From Lagopus muta (taxonomy: Eukaryota > Chordata > Aves > Galliformes > Phasianidae): 64,000 nt of DNA. Below the pieces are notes generated by a model, which was not told the origin of the DNA, did not search any database, and worked only from the letters and a program-made list of their open reading frames with translations. The stretch spans positions 14,539,531 through 14,603,530 of the forward strand of contig NC_064448.1 of the NCBI RefSeq assembly GCF_023343835.1, given 5' to 3'. A program made the translations under genes and the position numbers. Each line of letters opens with the position of its first letter. Position 1 is the first letter of the stretch. Positions 42,470-54,899 of the stretch are shown in pieces.

Positions 42470-44700
42470 ACATAACTTATCAGGACAGTATCTCAGATAA
42501 AAGCAGATTTTATTCACAATTGCAATCCTGTAAACAGGAATGTGGGTGCACAGACAGTATTACAACTTTTAAGGTCTATTACCCAACCTTTATATTGTTC
42601 TCCCCTGGTTTCTTCCATACTTCACAAATCTTCTTGATACTCAACTAAACATACAAATACTGGCTAAACATAATTTTTTGCTAGCTAAGCATATATTGCT
42701 AATTATTTAACTTCTAACATTTGGTCACTCAATGACTGAGCCATTATTTCTGGACATCTGCTCGTCCTTGGATACAGACAAGTTTGGAAGTAGGATAGAG
42801 GGAAGTATCATGATGCCTGCCTGTTGCATGCCAACCTACCCACAGAGTGGGTAGCCTTGTGTGGAGGCCCTGGCCTAGGATTTCTTATCCAAACAAAATA
42901 GCTTTACAGAATCCTTTCTAGTCCATAATACTATACCCAAATATACAATTTGCAACTATTACAGTTTTACAAGTGAGAATTAATCACATTATTCAACAAT
43001 ATTTCTAAAATATGTGACTGAAATATACAATTTCTACTTTTTCAAACCAGCTATTTCTAAGGGCAAAATATACTGTGCTGTACTTCTTCAGGTCAATTCC
43101 CTTTTTCGATATCTAATGCAGAAACAACATACCATTCCTACACTGCCAAATCTAGTTTAAAGCTATATCATCAGTCCAGCCAACTTGCTTCCAGGAATTG
43201 TTTTGCCCTTGGTCCTGCTCAGTTGCATTTCATCAGATGCCCACATACCTGGTCTCTCAAAGGTTTTCCCAAGATCATGAAACCATCCATGCAGTCGGCC
43301 ATTTAACTGACCTGTTCTCCTCCTTCCTTCCAGGTCCCAGCCACCATTTGGAAGGACAGAGCAGAACACTGCTTGCACTGCCCTGATGGAGACCAGCTCA
43401 AGACGCCTGGGACAGACGGGCTTAGGCTCTGGTGGCGCATAAGCCAAGTTTATTGTTGTTACACGCATTTTATATCTTTTTGCTATGCGAGTATACAGTA
43501 CCTAAATCAGATAACATTTATGCAGCTGACAGCAATACATCATTATTTAATTAACTCTTTTGTGTATTATGATCAGTACAAAGATCAAAAGGCCTTCTCT
43601 TCACAGAACATGTTCTGCTCTTGGTCACGGAACGAAGAAGCTGTAACTTATGCTTGCCAGTCTCACATGACAGTCCTTCCCTTTCAGGAGGGGCCGCATG
43701 TTCCCTGTTTGACCCTTTCAGGCCAGCCAGGTCTGTTTTGCTTAACAGTCTTCCTCACTGCCCATCTCTCCAATGTCTTTCTAGGGCATGCAAAGCCTCT
43801 TACTATTCTGCAGTTTCCATGTTCCCTTCTGAGACCCAAGCCAATTCAATGCCCCTCAGGGAGGAGTCCTCAGTCACTAAGACTCTTTGCCCTTTTTCGT
43901 TGGTTCCAGTTTTGATGTAATTCTGTTCCCAGAAAAAGTCCACTCCAAATGAAACTCCTTAAAACCAATGCGATATCAAGGATAAGGCTTCTCATCCTGC
44001 TAATTTCATCCTGCAGCCTGGACGTCTGCTCAACAAGTTATTTTCATAGGGCACAGCTTCCCCCCTTGACACCCCTCTCTTCCTTCAGGCCCTTGAGAGA
44101 CTTCCAGGTTCCAGAGTTCACCACTTCCAAAGGTGAGGACAAGTCAGTTATTACAAGGGAGATCCATCTGGGCACACAAGTCAGCCCTGATGGGCTGTGG
44201 GCATTCCGTCTCTGTTGCTGCCTGATCCAGGGCTGAAGTCTGGTGTTCCCAGACAAGAAGTGACTTGTGGAACAAACTCTAACCACAGAGCAGTTATAAA
44301 GCAGGTGTGTTTATTTGGTGCTGAGTGCAGGGGGGACAACTCCTTTCTAGCCTGTGCACCAAAAGCAGATAAACATCTTTATTTATAGAAAGAACACAAG
44401 CATATTCATGCTATTTCTAAGGTAAGGAGTGGTTATTACAATTAATTCAAGGAATTTGTTACAATATTCCATGCCCATTCTACGCCCCAAACTCCACTCC
44501 TAACTAATGCTTCTACACATGCAAGGTGCCTCCTGTTGGTCGCTCTGGTGATCATGGGGATGGAGGCTGTGTGTCATCCTTGCAGTGTACTTCTGACCCT
44601 GGTGTAGTTTGAGGAAGTATTTCAGCTTCTGGTTCAGTCTCTAGGATGGTTTCAAGAATGTGACTCCTTGGACCAATCAGCAGGATCCTTGGGTTACATG
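42470..44700 (-). repeat. Cluster of LTR-like repeat fragments
   Basis: Three stretches (about 42490-42950, 43440-44050 and 44300-44700) each start with a TTTATT box followed by AT-rich sequence, as expected for the poly(A)-signal region of LTRs read on the minus strand. No internal retroviral gene and no matched LTR pair was recognised. They are probably solo or fragmentary LTRs of different families. Confidence 0.3.
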
Positions 44701-45049
44701 CTCATGCTGACAAGTGAAATGTGCTCATAGCACAGGGCTGCGCAGGAGCTGCCTCTGTTCTTGTTGAGGTGCTAAGCAGACACCAACTTACTCTTCTCCA
44801 GTCTGTGTGGAGCATGCAGTTCCTGCGTGCCATGCAGACCCCTGTGGCATTTCTCATGTGTGGCTTTTTTTTCTCTTACCTTTCAGCTCAGCCCTCAGAA
44901 GGATGCTGTCTGTGGTGCTGTGACCAGCTAGTCTTAAGGAGAAAAATCCCTTAGGCAAACAATCCTAGCCCCAGTTTGTGCAGAGCTGCACAACATGACC
45001 CAGGGACACAAGCACGCATGCTTTGGCTGTGTGTGCGCCCGACAGACGC

Positions 45050-46950
45050 CCAACAGACAAGGCGCAGGCAGAACTGAACTTGGCAAGGGACGTGAAAAAC
45101 AATAAGAAAACCTTCTACAGGTACATTGCCCAGAAGAGACAGGCCAAAACGGGCGTACCTACTTTGGTTAATATAAAAGGAGAACTGGCTTCAACAGATA
45201 AAGAGAAAGCTGAGGTGCTGAATGAGTTCTTCACCTCGGTCTTCACTGGTAGCCAGGATTCTAGTCTTTTTCACGTCCCTGAACCCTGCATCACCAAACC
45301 TCTATGTGGGGACCAAGGAGGTAAATCCCTCCCCACTGTAAGGGCAGAGCAAGTCCGAGAGTGCCTCCTTAGACTGAATGAATACAAGTCTATGGGGCCG
45401 GATGGCGTGCATCCCAGGGTCCTGAAGGAGCTGGCTGAGGTGGTTGCCGAGCCGCTCTCCATCATATTTGAGAAGTCGTGGCTGTCAGGTGAGGTCCCGG
45501 ACGACTGGAGGAAGGGTCACGTCTCTCCCATATACAAGAAGGGGAGCAGGGAGGACCCGGGGAACTACAGGCCGGTGAGTCTCACCTCCGTGCCTGGGAA
45601 GATCATGGAACAGATCCTCCTGGACAACATGCTCGGTCACATAAAGAACAAGCATGTGATCCGAGACAGCCAGCACGGCTTCACCAAAGGAAGGTCATGC
45701 CTAACTAATCTTGTGGCCTTCTATGATGGAGTGACGGCATTGGTGGACGAAGGGAAGGCGACCGATGTCATTTACCTGGACCTGAGCAAGGCCTTTGACA
45801 TGATCCCCCACCACATCCTCATCTCCAAATTGGAGGGAAGTGGATTTGATGGGTGGACGACCCGATGGATAAGCAATTGGTTGAAAGGCTGCAGACAGAG
45901 GGTGGTGGTCAATGGCTCTATGTCCAGGTGGAGGCCGGTAACAAGTGGTGTCCCCCAAGGGTCTGTCTTGGGACCAGTGCTCTTTAACATCTTTATTAAT
46001 GACATCGATGAGGGAATTGAGTGCACCCTCAGCAAGTTTGCTGACGACACCAAGCTGAATGGTGCAGTTGATACAGTGGAAGGAAGGGATGCCATTCAGA
46101 GGGACCTCGACAGGCTGGAGGGCTGGGCTCGGGTGAACCTGATGAGGTTCAACATGGCAAAGTGCAGGGTTTTGCATTTGGGCCGGAAGAACCCCAGGCA
46201 CCTGTACAGGCTGGGAGGAGTGGTCCTTGAGAGCAGCTCGGCAGAGAAGGACCTGGGGGTCCTGATGGACGAGAGACTGAACATGAGCCAGCAGTGCGCT
46301 CTGGCAGCTCGAAAGGCAAATGGGATCCTGGGCTCCATCAGGAGAGGGGTGGCCAGCAGGGACAGGGAGGTGATTGTCCCTCTCTACTCGGCTCTTGTGA
46401 GGCCCCATCTGGAGTACTGTGTCCAGGTGTGGAGCCCTCAGTACAAGAAAGACATTGAGATTTTGGAAAGGGTCCAGAGGAGGGAGACTAAGATGATCAG
46501 GGGGCTGGAGCACCTCCCCTATGAGGACAGGCTGAGGGAGTTGGGCTTGTTCAGCCTGGAGAAGAGAAGGCTGCGGGGTGACCTCATTGCAGCCTATCAA
46601 TACCTGAAGGGAACCTACACCCAGGAGGGGAGTAAACTCTTCAAAAGGGCTGACAACAGCAGGACTAGGGGAAATGGTTTTAAGTTGAAGGAGGGAAGAT
46701 TTAGGTTGGATGTTAGGGGGAAGTTCTTTACTAGGAGAGTGGTTAGGCCCTGGAACGGGCTGCCCAGAGAGGTTGTGGATGCCCCGTCCTTGGACGTGTT
46801 TAAGGCCAGGTTGGACGGGGTCCTGGGCAACCTGATCTGAATGTGTATGTTTGGTGGCCCTGCTAGGCAGGGGGGTTGGAACTACATGATCCTTGAGGTC
46901 CCTTCCAACCCGGGTGATTCTGTGATTCTGTGATTCTGTGATTCTGTGAC
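45050..46950 (+). mobile_element. Young CR1 LINE with intact 605-codon RT frame
   Basis: A plus-strand CR1 truncated just after the endonuclease. One uninterrupted frame runs from about 45023 to the stop at 46838-46840. It covers the linker ([20 protein letters not shown]), all reverse-transcriptase blocks ([34 protein letters not shown], the FADD catalytic box at 46038-46049) and the C-terminal [20 protein letters not shown] block. The 3' UTR ends in a TGTGATTC tandem at about 46913-46947. The frame enters from non-CR1 sequence at the 5' end, so it has no natural start codon or promoter. The element cannot move by itself, but the clean frame marks a recent insertion. Confidence 0.95.
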
Positions 46951-48950
46951 AGCTGCAGGGAGCACAGCAGAGACGCAACCAGAGTAAATCCATGTGCAAG
47001 GCTGCAGCTGTCACTAGTGATGAGGCTGCTGAGAGCCATGGGCTAGGGAGCAGATCCACTCCCAGCAGTGACACCTCTCACTGCTCTGCTACTGTGCTAT
47101 CACAGTGCTCTGGGCTAATGAATCTGTTGCTTTGTACAAGAGTCCCCAGCTGCCAGTACAGGGATAGTGACTTGGTAAAACACTGAGTAATAGGCTATCA
47201 TGTTATAAGAGACCAAATGAAATGATTGCTTGTGGGAGACTGATTGTATTGGCAAATTCCACTGAGAATTAATGCCCATGCTTACCATTTTCCTGGTCTC
47301 AGTATAGCAGTTCTTTTCATGATTCATCTCAGCACTTCTTGAGCAGCCATCCTAGCCATTCATACTGAAGGAATTAGCAGGAATTTTATAAAGAAACTTC
47401 CTTAGACATTGAGCTAATAAGCATAGATCATTTGGCTTTTGTTGTCTGGTTTATCTATACAACTTCTTTCTGAGAATCCTGTCTAAATTGTGCTGCAGTC
47501 TTCTGATATATTTACTGTCTTTTGTACATTTTCTTGCCAAACTGAAATCTGGAAGAAAGTAGTTGGGAAATCATATAAATCATCTTAAAAAGACTAGGAA
47601 ACAGACTTTGTTTCCAGTGAAACAATTTGTAATCTAAAAAAAGTCTGATTAAAGAAAGGGAAGGCACCACTATCTTCAGCAAAAAAAATTTCAAAGCTTA
47701 TAGTTTTTGTGTAACTCCATTTTGGATTAAAGATAAATGCATTGTCTGAAATAATCAAAACAGAGCACAGCAGAAAGCACTTGCAAGACTGTAAAAGGAA
47801 ATTTGAGTTGACTGTCTTGTCTCCTGCAAATTTAAAGATTTAACGTACTTGCTACATGACTTCCTGGCTCTCATATGCTATAGTATCTTATTTGGAAGTT
47901 GGTCCTGTTCCTGTTGTTCTCTTCCTTTCACAAGCCCTTTGTGATAACACAAGCCCCATTGGTTTAGCATTGTGGCAGCCAGACCTTGTGTTCAGAAATT
48001 ACTGTAGAACAGATCCAAATCTGTAAATGCAATCTTGGCTTTTATACTGAAAATTACTTCTTCATGATGAAGGGAAGCTTATCTTTCTGCTCAACTCATT
48101 TCCTCTGAGCTTGAGTTCTCTACATTACCATTGTCATTGTGCAGCCCTTCCAGCGTCGCCAGGTAGATTTTAGGGAGACGCTTGGGGCTGAGCGACTTAA
48201 ATACCTGCTGGTGACAGTACGCCAGCTTACTGGATGGCTGGCAGCATTTCCCCTACCCTCGGCAACGTCTGGCTCAGCCATAAAGACGTTCCTGGAACAA
48301 ACCATTCCCCGCTAAGGGATAATAGAGCTGACAGCCTCAGGTAGAGGAACTCACTTCCCTGGGAAGGTGCATGAACAGGTTGGGGTATCCCAGTGGTGTG
48401 GGAATTAAGTGATGTGTTTATTTTTGGCTCGGAATCTGTGACAATGCCGTATGGAACTTTAACACTGTGCGTTCTCGCACTCTGATTGGTTAAGAGACGG
48501 ACTTGCAGCTAACTGGTGATAGACACACAACTGTAACAACCTGGTGAAGGCCTCAGAACAACCACTGTACTGTCACGCTCTCGTGAAAGGCGCGGAGCAA
48601 ATGCACAGTGTGTGTTTTTGGCCAGCTTAACGGCTTTGGGGAGTGTTGGGGGGATGAGCCCCTGGGGATCTTTGGGGGGGGGGGGGGAGGGTCTTGGAGC
48701 ATTCTGGGTATTTAGGAGGGTTTTGAGGAGGTGTGGGGGCATCCTTGGAAGCCACCACAGAAAGACCGACCACATGCAAGGACGCAGAACCCTGGTGATC
48801 TCAGGGAAAGTACTGAGTACTAGCGTGCCGTCTGGTTCTCAACGCTAGGATAGCGCACAGGGTTATTTGGAGAAACGGGAGAGCCACTGTTTGTACCAAG
48901 CATCGAAGTCTGTCGAAAGGCGTCTGTAACCGGCAGCCAAGGCCAGCTCT
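46951..48950. other. Intergenic, no clear gene
   Basis: Mostly unique AT-rich sequence. A possible minus-strand exon near 48105-48290 is listed as a finding. A run of 14 G lies at 48674-48687. No repeat insertion is recognised. Confidence 0.35.
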
Positions 48951-48962
48951 GTAGCTGCGAAT

Positions 48963-49268
48963 TCAGCAGCCCGAGGAGCACGTCACTTTTAGCGCAGCTC
49001 GTTTCCCTTCATTCAGCTCATCTCCAAAAGCTCCTCCTTGCCCGCGCCCCCAGCCCTGCCCGGGGAGCCACGCCACGGGAGGCCGCAGGCGCCGGTAGTA
49101 ACGCTCCGCGTCCCGCAGGCCCTGCAGCGCGTCGGCCGACGACGGGCAGCGGGGCCCGCGCCGCAGCAGCTCGGCCAGGCCCGGTTCCGCCGCTCGCTCC
49201 TTGTACGGCAGCAGCACAACGGCCACGCCGGCCCGGCCCGGCCCCACCGCATCCGCCGTCGCTGCCAT
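48963..49268 (-). CDS. Uncharacterised 101-residue frame, head to head with CDCA9
   Basis: A minus-strand ATG at 49266-49268 in a strong initiation context (GGCGCCATGG) opens a 101-codon frame ending at 48963. The start reads MAATADAV and the middle AELLRRGPRCPSSADALQG then DAERYYRRLRP. I do not recognise the family. The first 65 or so residues look like ordinary protein (an amphipathic Leu/Arg-rich region), and the last 35 are lower in quality. The true gene may therefore be spliced, for instance at a GC-type donor (GCAAGG) near 49034-49039. It starts about 175 bp from the CDCA9 start, inside the same CpG island, which argues for a shared promoter. The frame also stays open upstream of the ATG, as expected in GC-rich DNA, so coding status is uncertain. 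Confidence 0.35.
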   Translation of the reverse strand: MAATADAVGPGRAGVAVVLLPYKERAAEPGLAELLRRGPRCPSSADALQGLRDAERYYRRLRPPVAWLPGQGWGRGQGGAFGDELNEGKRAALKVTCSSGC

Positions 49269-49560
49269 GGCGCCGCGCGTCATCACGCCACGCCGCGCTC
49301 CGATTGGCTGCGCCGCCGCTCGCGGAGCTCCGATTGAACGGCGAGCGCGCGTCGGGCGGCGGTTGAACGCGGCGCGAGCGGGCAGTGCCGTCGCGCCGTG
49401 CGGGAGCGGGGCTCGGTGCGCTCGCGCTGTTCCTCGGCCCTCATGGCTCCTGCCCGTAGGAAGGCGGCCGCGGGCGCGCGCGGCAGGAAGCTGAGCGCCT
49501 TCCTGAAGGACTTCGACCGGGAGGGTACGCCGCGGGCGGGCCGAGGGCCGGGCCGAGGGC
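48990..49560. promoter_or_regulatory. CpG island, likely bidirectional promoter
   Basis: Dense CpG sequence spans the space between the minus-strand ATG (49268) and the CDCA9 ATG (49443). An inverted CCAAT box (ATTGG, 49303-49307) lies about 135 bp before the CDCA9 start. Two TTGAA-type elements follow (near 49334 and 49363). A CCAAT box followed by a TTGAA-like CHR element is typical of G2/M genes controlled by NF-Y and DREAM, which would suit a mitotic gene. The factor assignments are inferred. Confidence 0.6.
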
Positions 49561-52500
49561 CGGGCCGAGCTCCGCGCTCGGGCCCGGGCCGCGTCCGACG
49601 CCGCGTCCGTCCCCACAGTGAGGAGCCGGGTCGAGCAGCTGAGAGCGAACGGGGAGCGCCTGGTCAAGGAGATGGAGAACCTGTACGACGTGGAGCTCCT
49701 CCGGCTGCCCGTGGCGCTCCGCGAGATGAACTGGCTGCAGTTCTTCGGTAGCGGCGGGGGGCATGGGCGGAGGGCGCGGGCGGGGGGCGCGGGCGGGCTG
49801 CCCTGGAGCGGCGCTCGGAGGCCGTCGCTAAGGAGCGGTGGGACGCGGCGCGCGGGGCTCGCGCGAGCACAACGCGGGTGGGCGCGGGCGGATGCGCCGC
49901 CCCCTCTGCCCGGGGCCGCTCGCTCGCCGCCGGAACGCCTGCTGTGCGCTGTCCGCTCCTGCAGCGGCGTTACGGCGCGGCTGCGGGCGCTGCGGGCGCT
50001 GTCCCGGCTGCGGAGCGCAGCGACGCTTCCATCCGAGATGTCTTCTTTCTAGCTGAAGGGGGAAGCCGGAAGGTCCTGGAGGAGGCGGTGACGGTAGGTA
50101 TCCGGCGCGAATGGGAAACTTTCCCCGGCGCGCGGTGCGTTCCTGGAGGAGAGGAAGGCTTTGTGTATCCGCAGGAGCGCCGCTGCGATAGCGCGGGTTG
50201 CGCATGTGGATCTGAACTGCGTTAAGGCTTAGCGGGAGGAGATGCTGCAGTGTTCCCTGCAGGGTTTGCGTGCTCGTGCTACTCCTTGCCCGGCTTTGTG
50301 GGCCTGCTTAACTTCACGCTAAGGGATCGCCGAGGTTGGAAAGGACCTTCCAGGTCACTCCCAGAATTCCTGGATGGTCGCGGTTTCCCCCCTGAGCTCG
50401 TTGTGTGATCACCACAAGCCACTTACTACAAGTGGCATCAGAAACATGTCGTGTGGAGGGGGCCTTTCCTTTAAACATCCGGTTTGAACTGCATGAATCA
50501 GTCAAGGTGCTGAAAGGAGCAGTGCTTCAGTGCTGATTGTTTACGAAGCAGCTCCTCAAACTCCCTCGCGTGCTGTTGAGCCAGGCCCCAAATAATTTGT
50601 GCCTCCGTAGGTCTGCTGGGGCCGCGACCTTTCCTCTCTTCAATACTTGACTAACCTCTAAGGGTTCTGCAGGAGTTTGGGAGGGGAGTTCCGTGGCACT
50701 GTGAGTGTCCACTTCTCTGAGTTTTCTCCTGAGTTCCTCCACACCCTCTACCACTCGATGCTACCCAGCTTTGGGGAAGATCCCCAGTTGATACTGATAA
50801 CGAAAAGCATGTTCCGAAAACGTGACACTGTGAACAATGAGATTGTGTTGGTTGGGACGTTCCAGAAATGTCCAGAAACTTTGAGGGGGGGGAAAGGAAA
50901 AGCGAGGGAGGAGGGAAACTCGAAAACCTGTTGAAACATCTCTCTGCTGTTAACAGACTCCCTGGGAAGGCATTGGAGGGCATAAAAGCATTAGCGCCCT
51001 CAGGAGTGTAGCTTTTAAGGCTTAAACCATGCCAGATTATATACAAACAGCAGACAGGTGTGCCAGCTGTGCTTTGAGGGCTCTCGTCCATGTACACCGT
51101 ACAGCAATGGGCTCGCTCTGGGCAGCCTCTGCCAGAGCGCCTCTGCCAATCCTCTCTGCATTTTAGCATTCTTCAGGGATGGTCATGAAGGAAAAAAAGA
51201 ACTAAATGCGTTATAATCAACTCTCCATTGGCCTCTCCATCATCACAAATGGTGATCGCTGTTCCCTAACGCACCAGCCCTTCTCTTCTCTCCTGCTATC
51301 TGTAAGGTTGCTCTGCTCTCCTGGAGTCATTTTGCGGAGCCCCGCGCCAAGAGGGTTTGCTCCTAGGCCTCTGGAAGAGTACGCACCTCTCAGTAAGCTG
51401 AAGCATTGCTGTGGTGTTGAGCAGCAGGGAGTAGGTGAAGCATGCTCACAGCTGCCCAGCAAGGCGTGCTGGTGCTGAAGGGCACGAGATCCATTGTGTC
51501 TGGAATAACGAGGAAGGAATTCGTTTGAGCGCAACAGAAGAACGTAAAGATATTTTTGCTGTGAAATAGTTATAAAGATTTTGCCTGCAACTTTGACTCA
51601 TCACAAACTCGCAGTACTGATCATCCTGACAATATTATGACCTCTTAATTCTAGGCAGACTTGGGAATAACAGAAATAAACAAGCTCACAGCAGAATTTA
51701 TCCAGACTCCTTTGAAAATCATCATGAAAGGTCAGTAGTTAACATTCTGTGAATGCTGATTTGGTTCTTAGCTACAGCCTTTGCTACATTTACAGAGAGG
51801 GATGCAATTCTACCTTTACTCCTGCAACCTGAAGTAGTTTTACTTGCCTTAATTAAAGCATTCTGAATAATTCACAGCCGTGTTCTTTTTATTGTTGTCA
51901 TCAGAATTCAGAGTTTGGAAGCAAGCTGTTGCCAAAAGAAGCTTGTAGTACATTTCCTTACCTTAGCTAATGTTCAATTATGCCTCGTTAGTTGTTTTTT
52001 TTTTTCCTGTCAACTTGAATAGTGCTTTCTCCTTTTCACAGAAAAATCTAAACAGGGTATTGAAGCTACTGAAGAAGCAGCAGAGGTTCCTTTGCTTCCT
52101 CCAGCAAAGAAAACGAAACACGATGGCCAACTTCTGGAGCAAGCAGCTGCAAGTACTAATCCAAGAAACGGAAAGGTAAGCAGCTGCTCTTTGTGATGGC
52201 TTTTATTCCTGGGATATAAACTATGTACCGAGACGATGCTGATGCCTATGGTGGGACAGCTGTGCAGGATGCTGTAAGGGTGACTTTGAAAAAGCTGTTG
52301 CCTCCTGATCGTTCCGGTGATGCTGCAAGCTGGCTTTCATTGGCAGACAGTGCTGTTACTTGTGGTGAGCTGTGACTGCACTGCAGGTAACCTCTGCTTT
52401 TATTCCTGTTGTACTTCTGCACATGAGAGTCTCACCCTTCTCATCTGAGCGGGTGCCTTCAGCGTTGCTGTATGCAGGGAGTGATATTCCCTAGAGCAGA

Positions 52501-54479
52501 ACAGTCTGGGCCACGTTGAAAATATTTACCAGCAGTGCTTTTCAGCTTTGTAGTTTCTGAGTTCTGCTGTGGGCAGTGGTAAATACATGAACCGTCTTGA
52601 GTCAGAGTGGAAGTTAAGGTGGTCTGTTATCTTCCTGAAGTTCTGCAGCTGAGCTTTGGGAAAGGATGTGAGGGTAATACTTGAATGGGGAAGGTCTCAG
52701 AAGGTTGTCCCGTGGCTTGTGTCAGACTCCCGTGCTGCAGGAAGGAGCCTCCTGAGCCAAGCTTTTTGTATGGGAGCATTTGCTCGGTGCGGACTTGGCT
52801 GTCCCGGGAGAAGGAAATGACTGACTTGGCAGCTAATGTGTTTCAGGTGAGAACGTCCACTAAAAAAGCACCAGCGTCCAGGAGCAGAAGAGCTCCTTCA
52901 GCAAGAGTGAAACGCATGAGTCAAAGGTAACAGCAACGAGTTTTATGGCAGGATTTCAGAAGCAGAGAGTAAAGGTGCGGTGCTAACGTAGCTGCTGAAT
53001 GGGGCGGTGCATGGCCCGGCAGGCTGGGTGGTGTGGGCATGGCATGCAGTAGGGCGATCTGTGAGGACCCTGGGTTGTCTCGTCCAGGTCTTTGGTAAGA
53101 CAGTGCTTACGTGTCCGTTAAAATTATTCTTCTGAGAGCAGGGCTCTGCTTACATGCTTCCTTTTAAGCAGATCAAGCAAAAGCAGCTTTATCACTCCGG
53201 CTACTGGCAGAAATCTCAATCTCTGTGCTCGAGGAGGCGCCTCCATCGTCACACCCAGATTTGATTCCAGGTCTGTATTCTATTGCATTTCTCTGTTAAT
53301 TTCTTACACAGAGGAGTGCCTTGCTGCTTGCTCCTTACATCTTGGTTGTCTGTATGCAGAATATTTTCCAGCAGCACTTTGAAACTGCAATGGAAGACTT
53401 TTGGTCCAAGTGCTCTAAGAAATTGCAGTAAAATTCCTTACCTGATGCTTTTTCCAGAGTTTTCAAGACGCCGGGTTTGCGCACACCTGCAGTAACTGAA
53501 CGTGTTTACACCATCTCTGCTAATGGCAGCCCCCTTGCTGATGGCAATGATATCTTCATTACTGTTCCTGTTGGAGGAGGGGAGGTAAAATCAAACTTGA
53601 GTCTGTAAAATCTATGCAGCAAGGAGAGCCTGTACCTTCTTGGGGCCTTATCAGTTTCAAGGGACTGCTGTTCATCCATTCTCTCCCGATTACTTGTGTC
53701 ACCGCAGCTTATCAGGAGGTAAATGTTGCTTAAAAAGAGCCTGAAGAAGTTCTTACTCAGCAGTGGGAGCTGTCTAAGAATTCTGGTCTAAGCAGAATGC
53801 AGACTGTGCTGTGCTGTGCTTCTGCTCACAGTGCCGCGTCAGCACACCAAGGGCAGTACGGGATGAGCTGGTCAAGCTGCATGTGGCTCTTGGCATGTAC
53901 ATGGCCTCCTAGTGTGCATGGAGTTTTACTTTTGCTGCTTGTAGCTGCTGCAGCGAAACAACCAGGAAACCTGAGATTTGGTGGTGTTTGGCTTCTTGCA
54001 GAGCATTCGTTTAACAGCAAGTGATCTGACCAAGAAGAATCTTCTTCATCTCAATCCAGAGGCACGAGGCATTATGAAGAAGCTGTCTGTAAGTCTTTTT
54101 TTTTTCTTTTTTTTTTTTTTTTCTGTTCGAGATCTGAAGCTGTAATGCAGCATTGTCTCTGTCCTTAATTATTGTCCTTAACTGTTAAGCTACTGAGCTG
54201 CAACAGAAGCTTCTTATTTCAAGTCTTGTATCTTAGCTCCTACCGCTGGTGAAGAAGCAGCATGAACTGGGAAGGGAAGGGGAAGGAGGGATAAAATTTC
54301 ACACTTGTAGAAAAATAACTATTGTCAGCATTTTGAAAAACTGAATCGAAACTAAAGGTGTCCTCTGTTCCAGGTGGAAAACGGAAGTGTGGCTGTGTGT
54401 TATAATCTCTTGATGAATTGCTCTTTCTTTCTAGGTTCGTCTTGCACAAGCTTGTAGCAGTGCAAAAACCCATAGGTGA
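49443..54479 (+). CDS. CDCA9: Borealin family, probable borealin-2/Dasra-A (10 exons)
   Basis: Coding exons: 49443-49524, 49619-49747, 50053-50093, 51655-51730, 52042-52175, 52847-52926, 53172-53270, 53458-53584, 54002-54088, 54435-54479. GT-AG borders keep phase throughout and give 299 residues (human borealin has 280). Borealin is a chromosomal passenger complex subunit. Its N-terminal helix bundles with survivin and INCENP, and the complex brings Aurora B to centromeres and the midzone. The family signature is plain: [13 protein letters not shown] (about 16-28), [20 protein letters not shown] (about 46-65), [12 protein letters not shown] (about 86-97), a basic low-complexity middle, and the conserved [16 protein letters not shown] block (about 209-224) leading to the C-terminal dimerisation domain ([10 protein letters not shown]...). 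The start has a good context in a CpG island. Mammals have only CDCA8. Synteny with L3MBTL1 makes the second vertebrate paralogue, CDCA9, the better call, but CDCA8 is not excluded by sequence alone. Confidence 0.93.
50310..50420 (-). mobile_element. Possible very old CR1 3' relic
   Basis: The phrase GAGGTTGGAAAGGACCTTCC at about 50332 resembles the CR1 3' UTR read on the minus strand. It lies in CDCA9 intron 3. It is short and diverged, and the borders are uncertain. Confidence 0.3.
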
Positions 54480-54586
54480 AGAGCAATGAATGTCAACACC
54501 TTTTGTAAATGTGGAACTACTATAAGCTACAAGTACATTTTATTTGGTGTCTTGTAGTTCTGTGAGCATTCATTTAAACAAAACAA

Positions 54587-54592
54587 AATAAA
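54587..54592 (+). terminator. CDCA9: Polyadenylation signal AATAAA of CDCA9
   Basis: A canonical hexamer 108 bp after the CDCA9 stop codon, the first one downstream, giving a short 3' UTR. Confidence 0.75.
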
Positions 54593-54899
54593 AATAATTA
54601 AAAAAAAGAAAGAGCAAAGCAGTTAAGACCAGTGCTGTATAACTGACAATGCTGTTAATATTCAAGCGTCCCTTTCCAGCTGTCAGAGTGATTTGGTTGT
54701 AGCTGGCATGAGTCACAGCTACCTGGCAGCTACTAGCTAACCAATATTCATCACCCAAATTCATTTCCCATCCTGTTTGAGCCCTGTATGCCTCCAGGGA
54801 GTGGGTTAGCAATAGTTCTTTCCTCTGCAGTGTATTGCTTGCACACACTACTAAAATCGCTTCTGCAACCTACATGGCAGTAGCGTTTGGCTTAACTCG

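Noticed and set aside
45701-47074. Long minus-strand frame of 457 codons
   Set aside because: It lies exactly antisense to the intact CR1 reverse-transcriptase frame and has no domain of its own. It is a shadow.
48963-49667. Minus-strand frame of 234 codons extending across the CDCA9 promoter and first exons
   Set aside because: The upstream part is GC-rich antisense of CDCA9 exons 1-2 with low-complexity Arg/Ala/Pro text. Only the part from the ATG at 49268 is considered.
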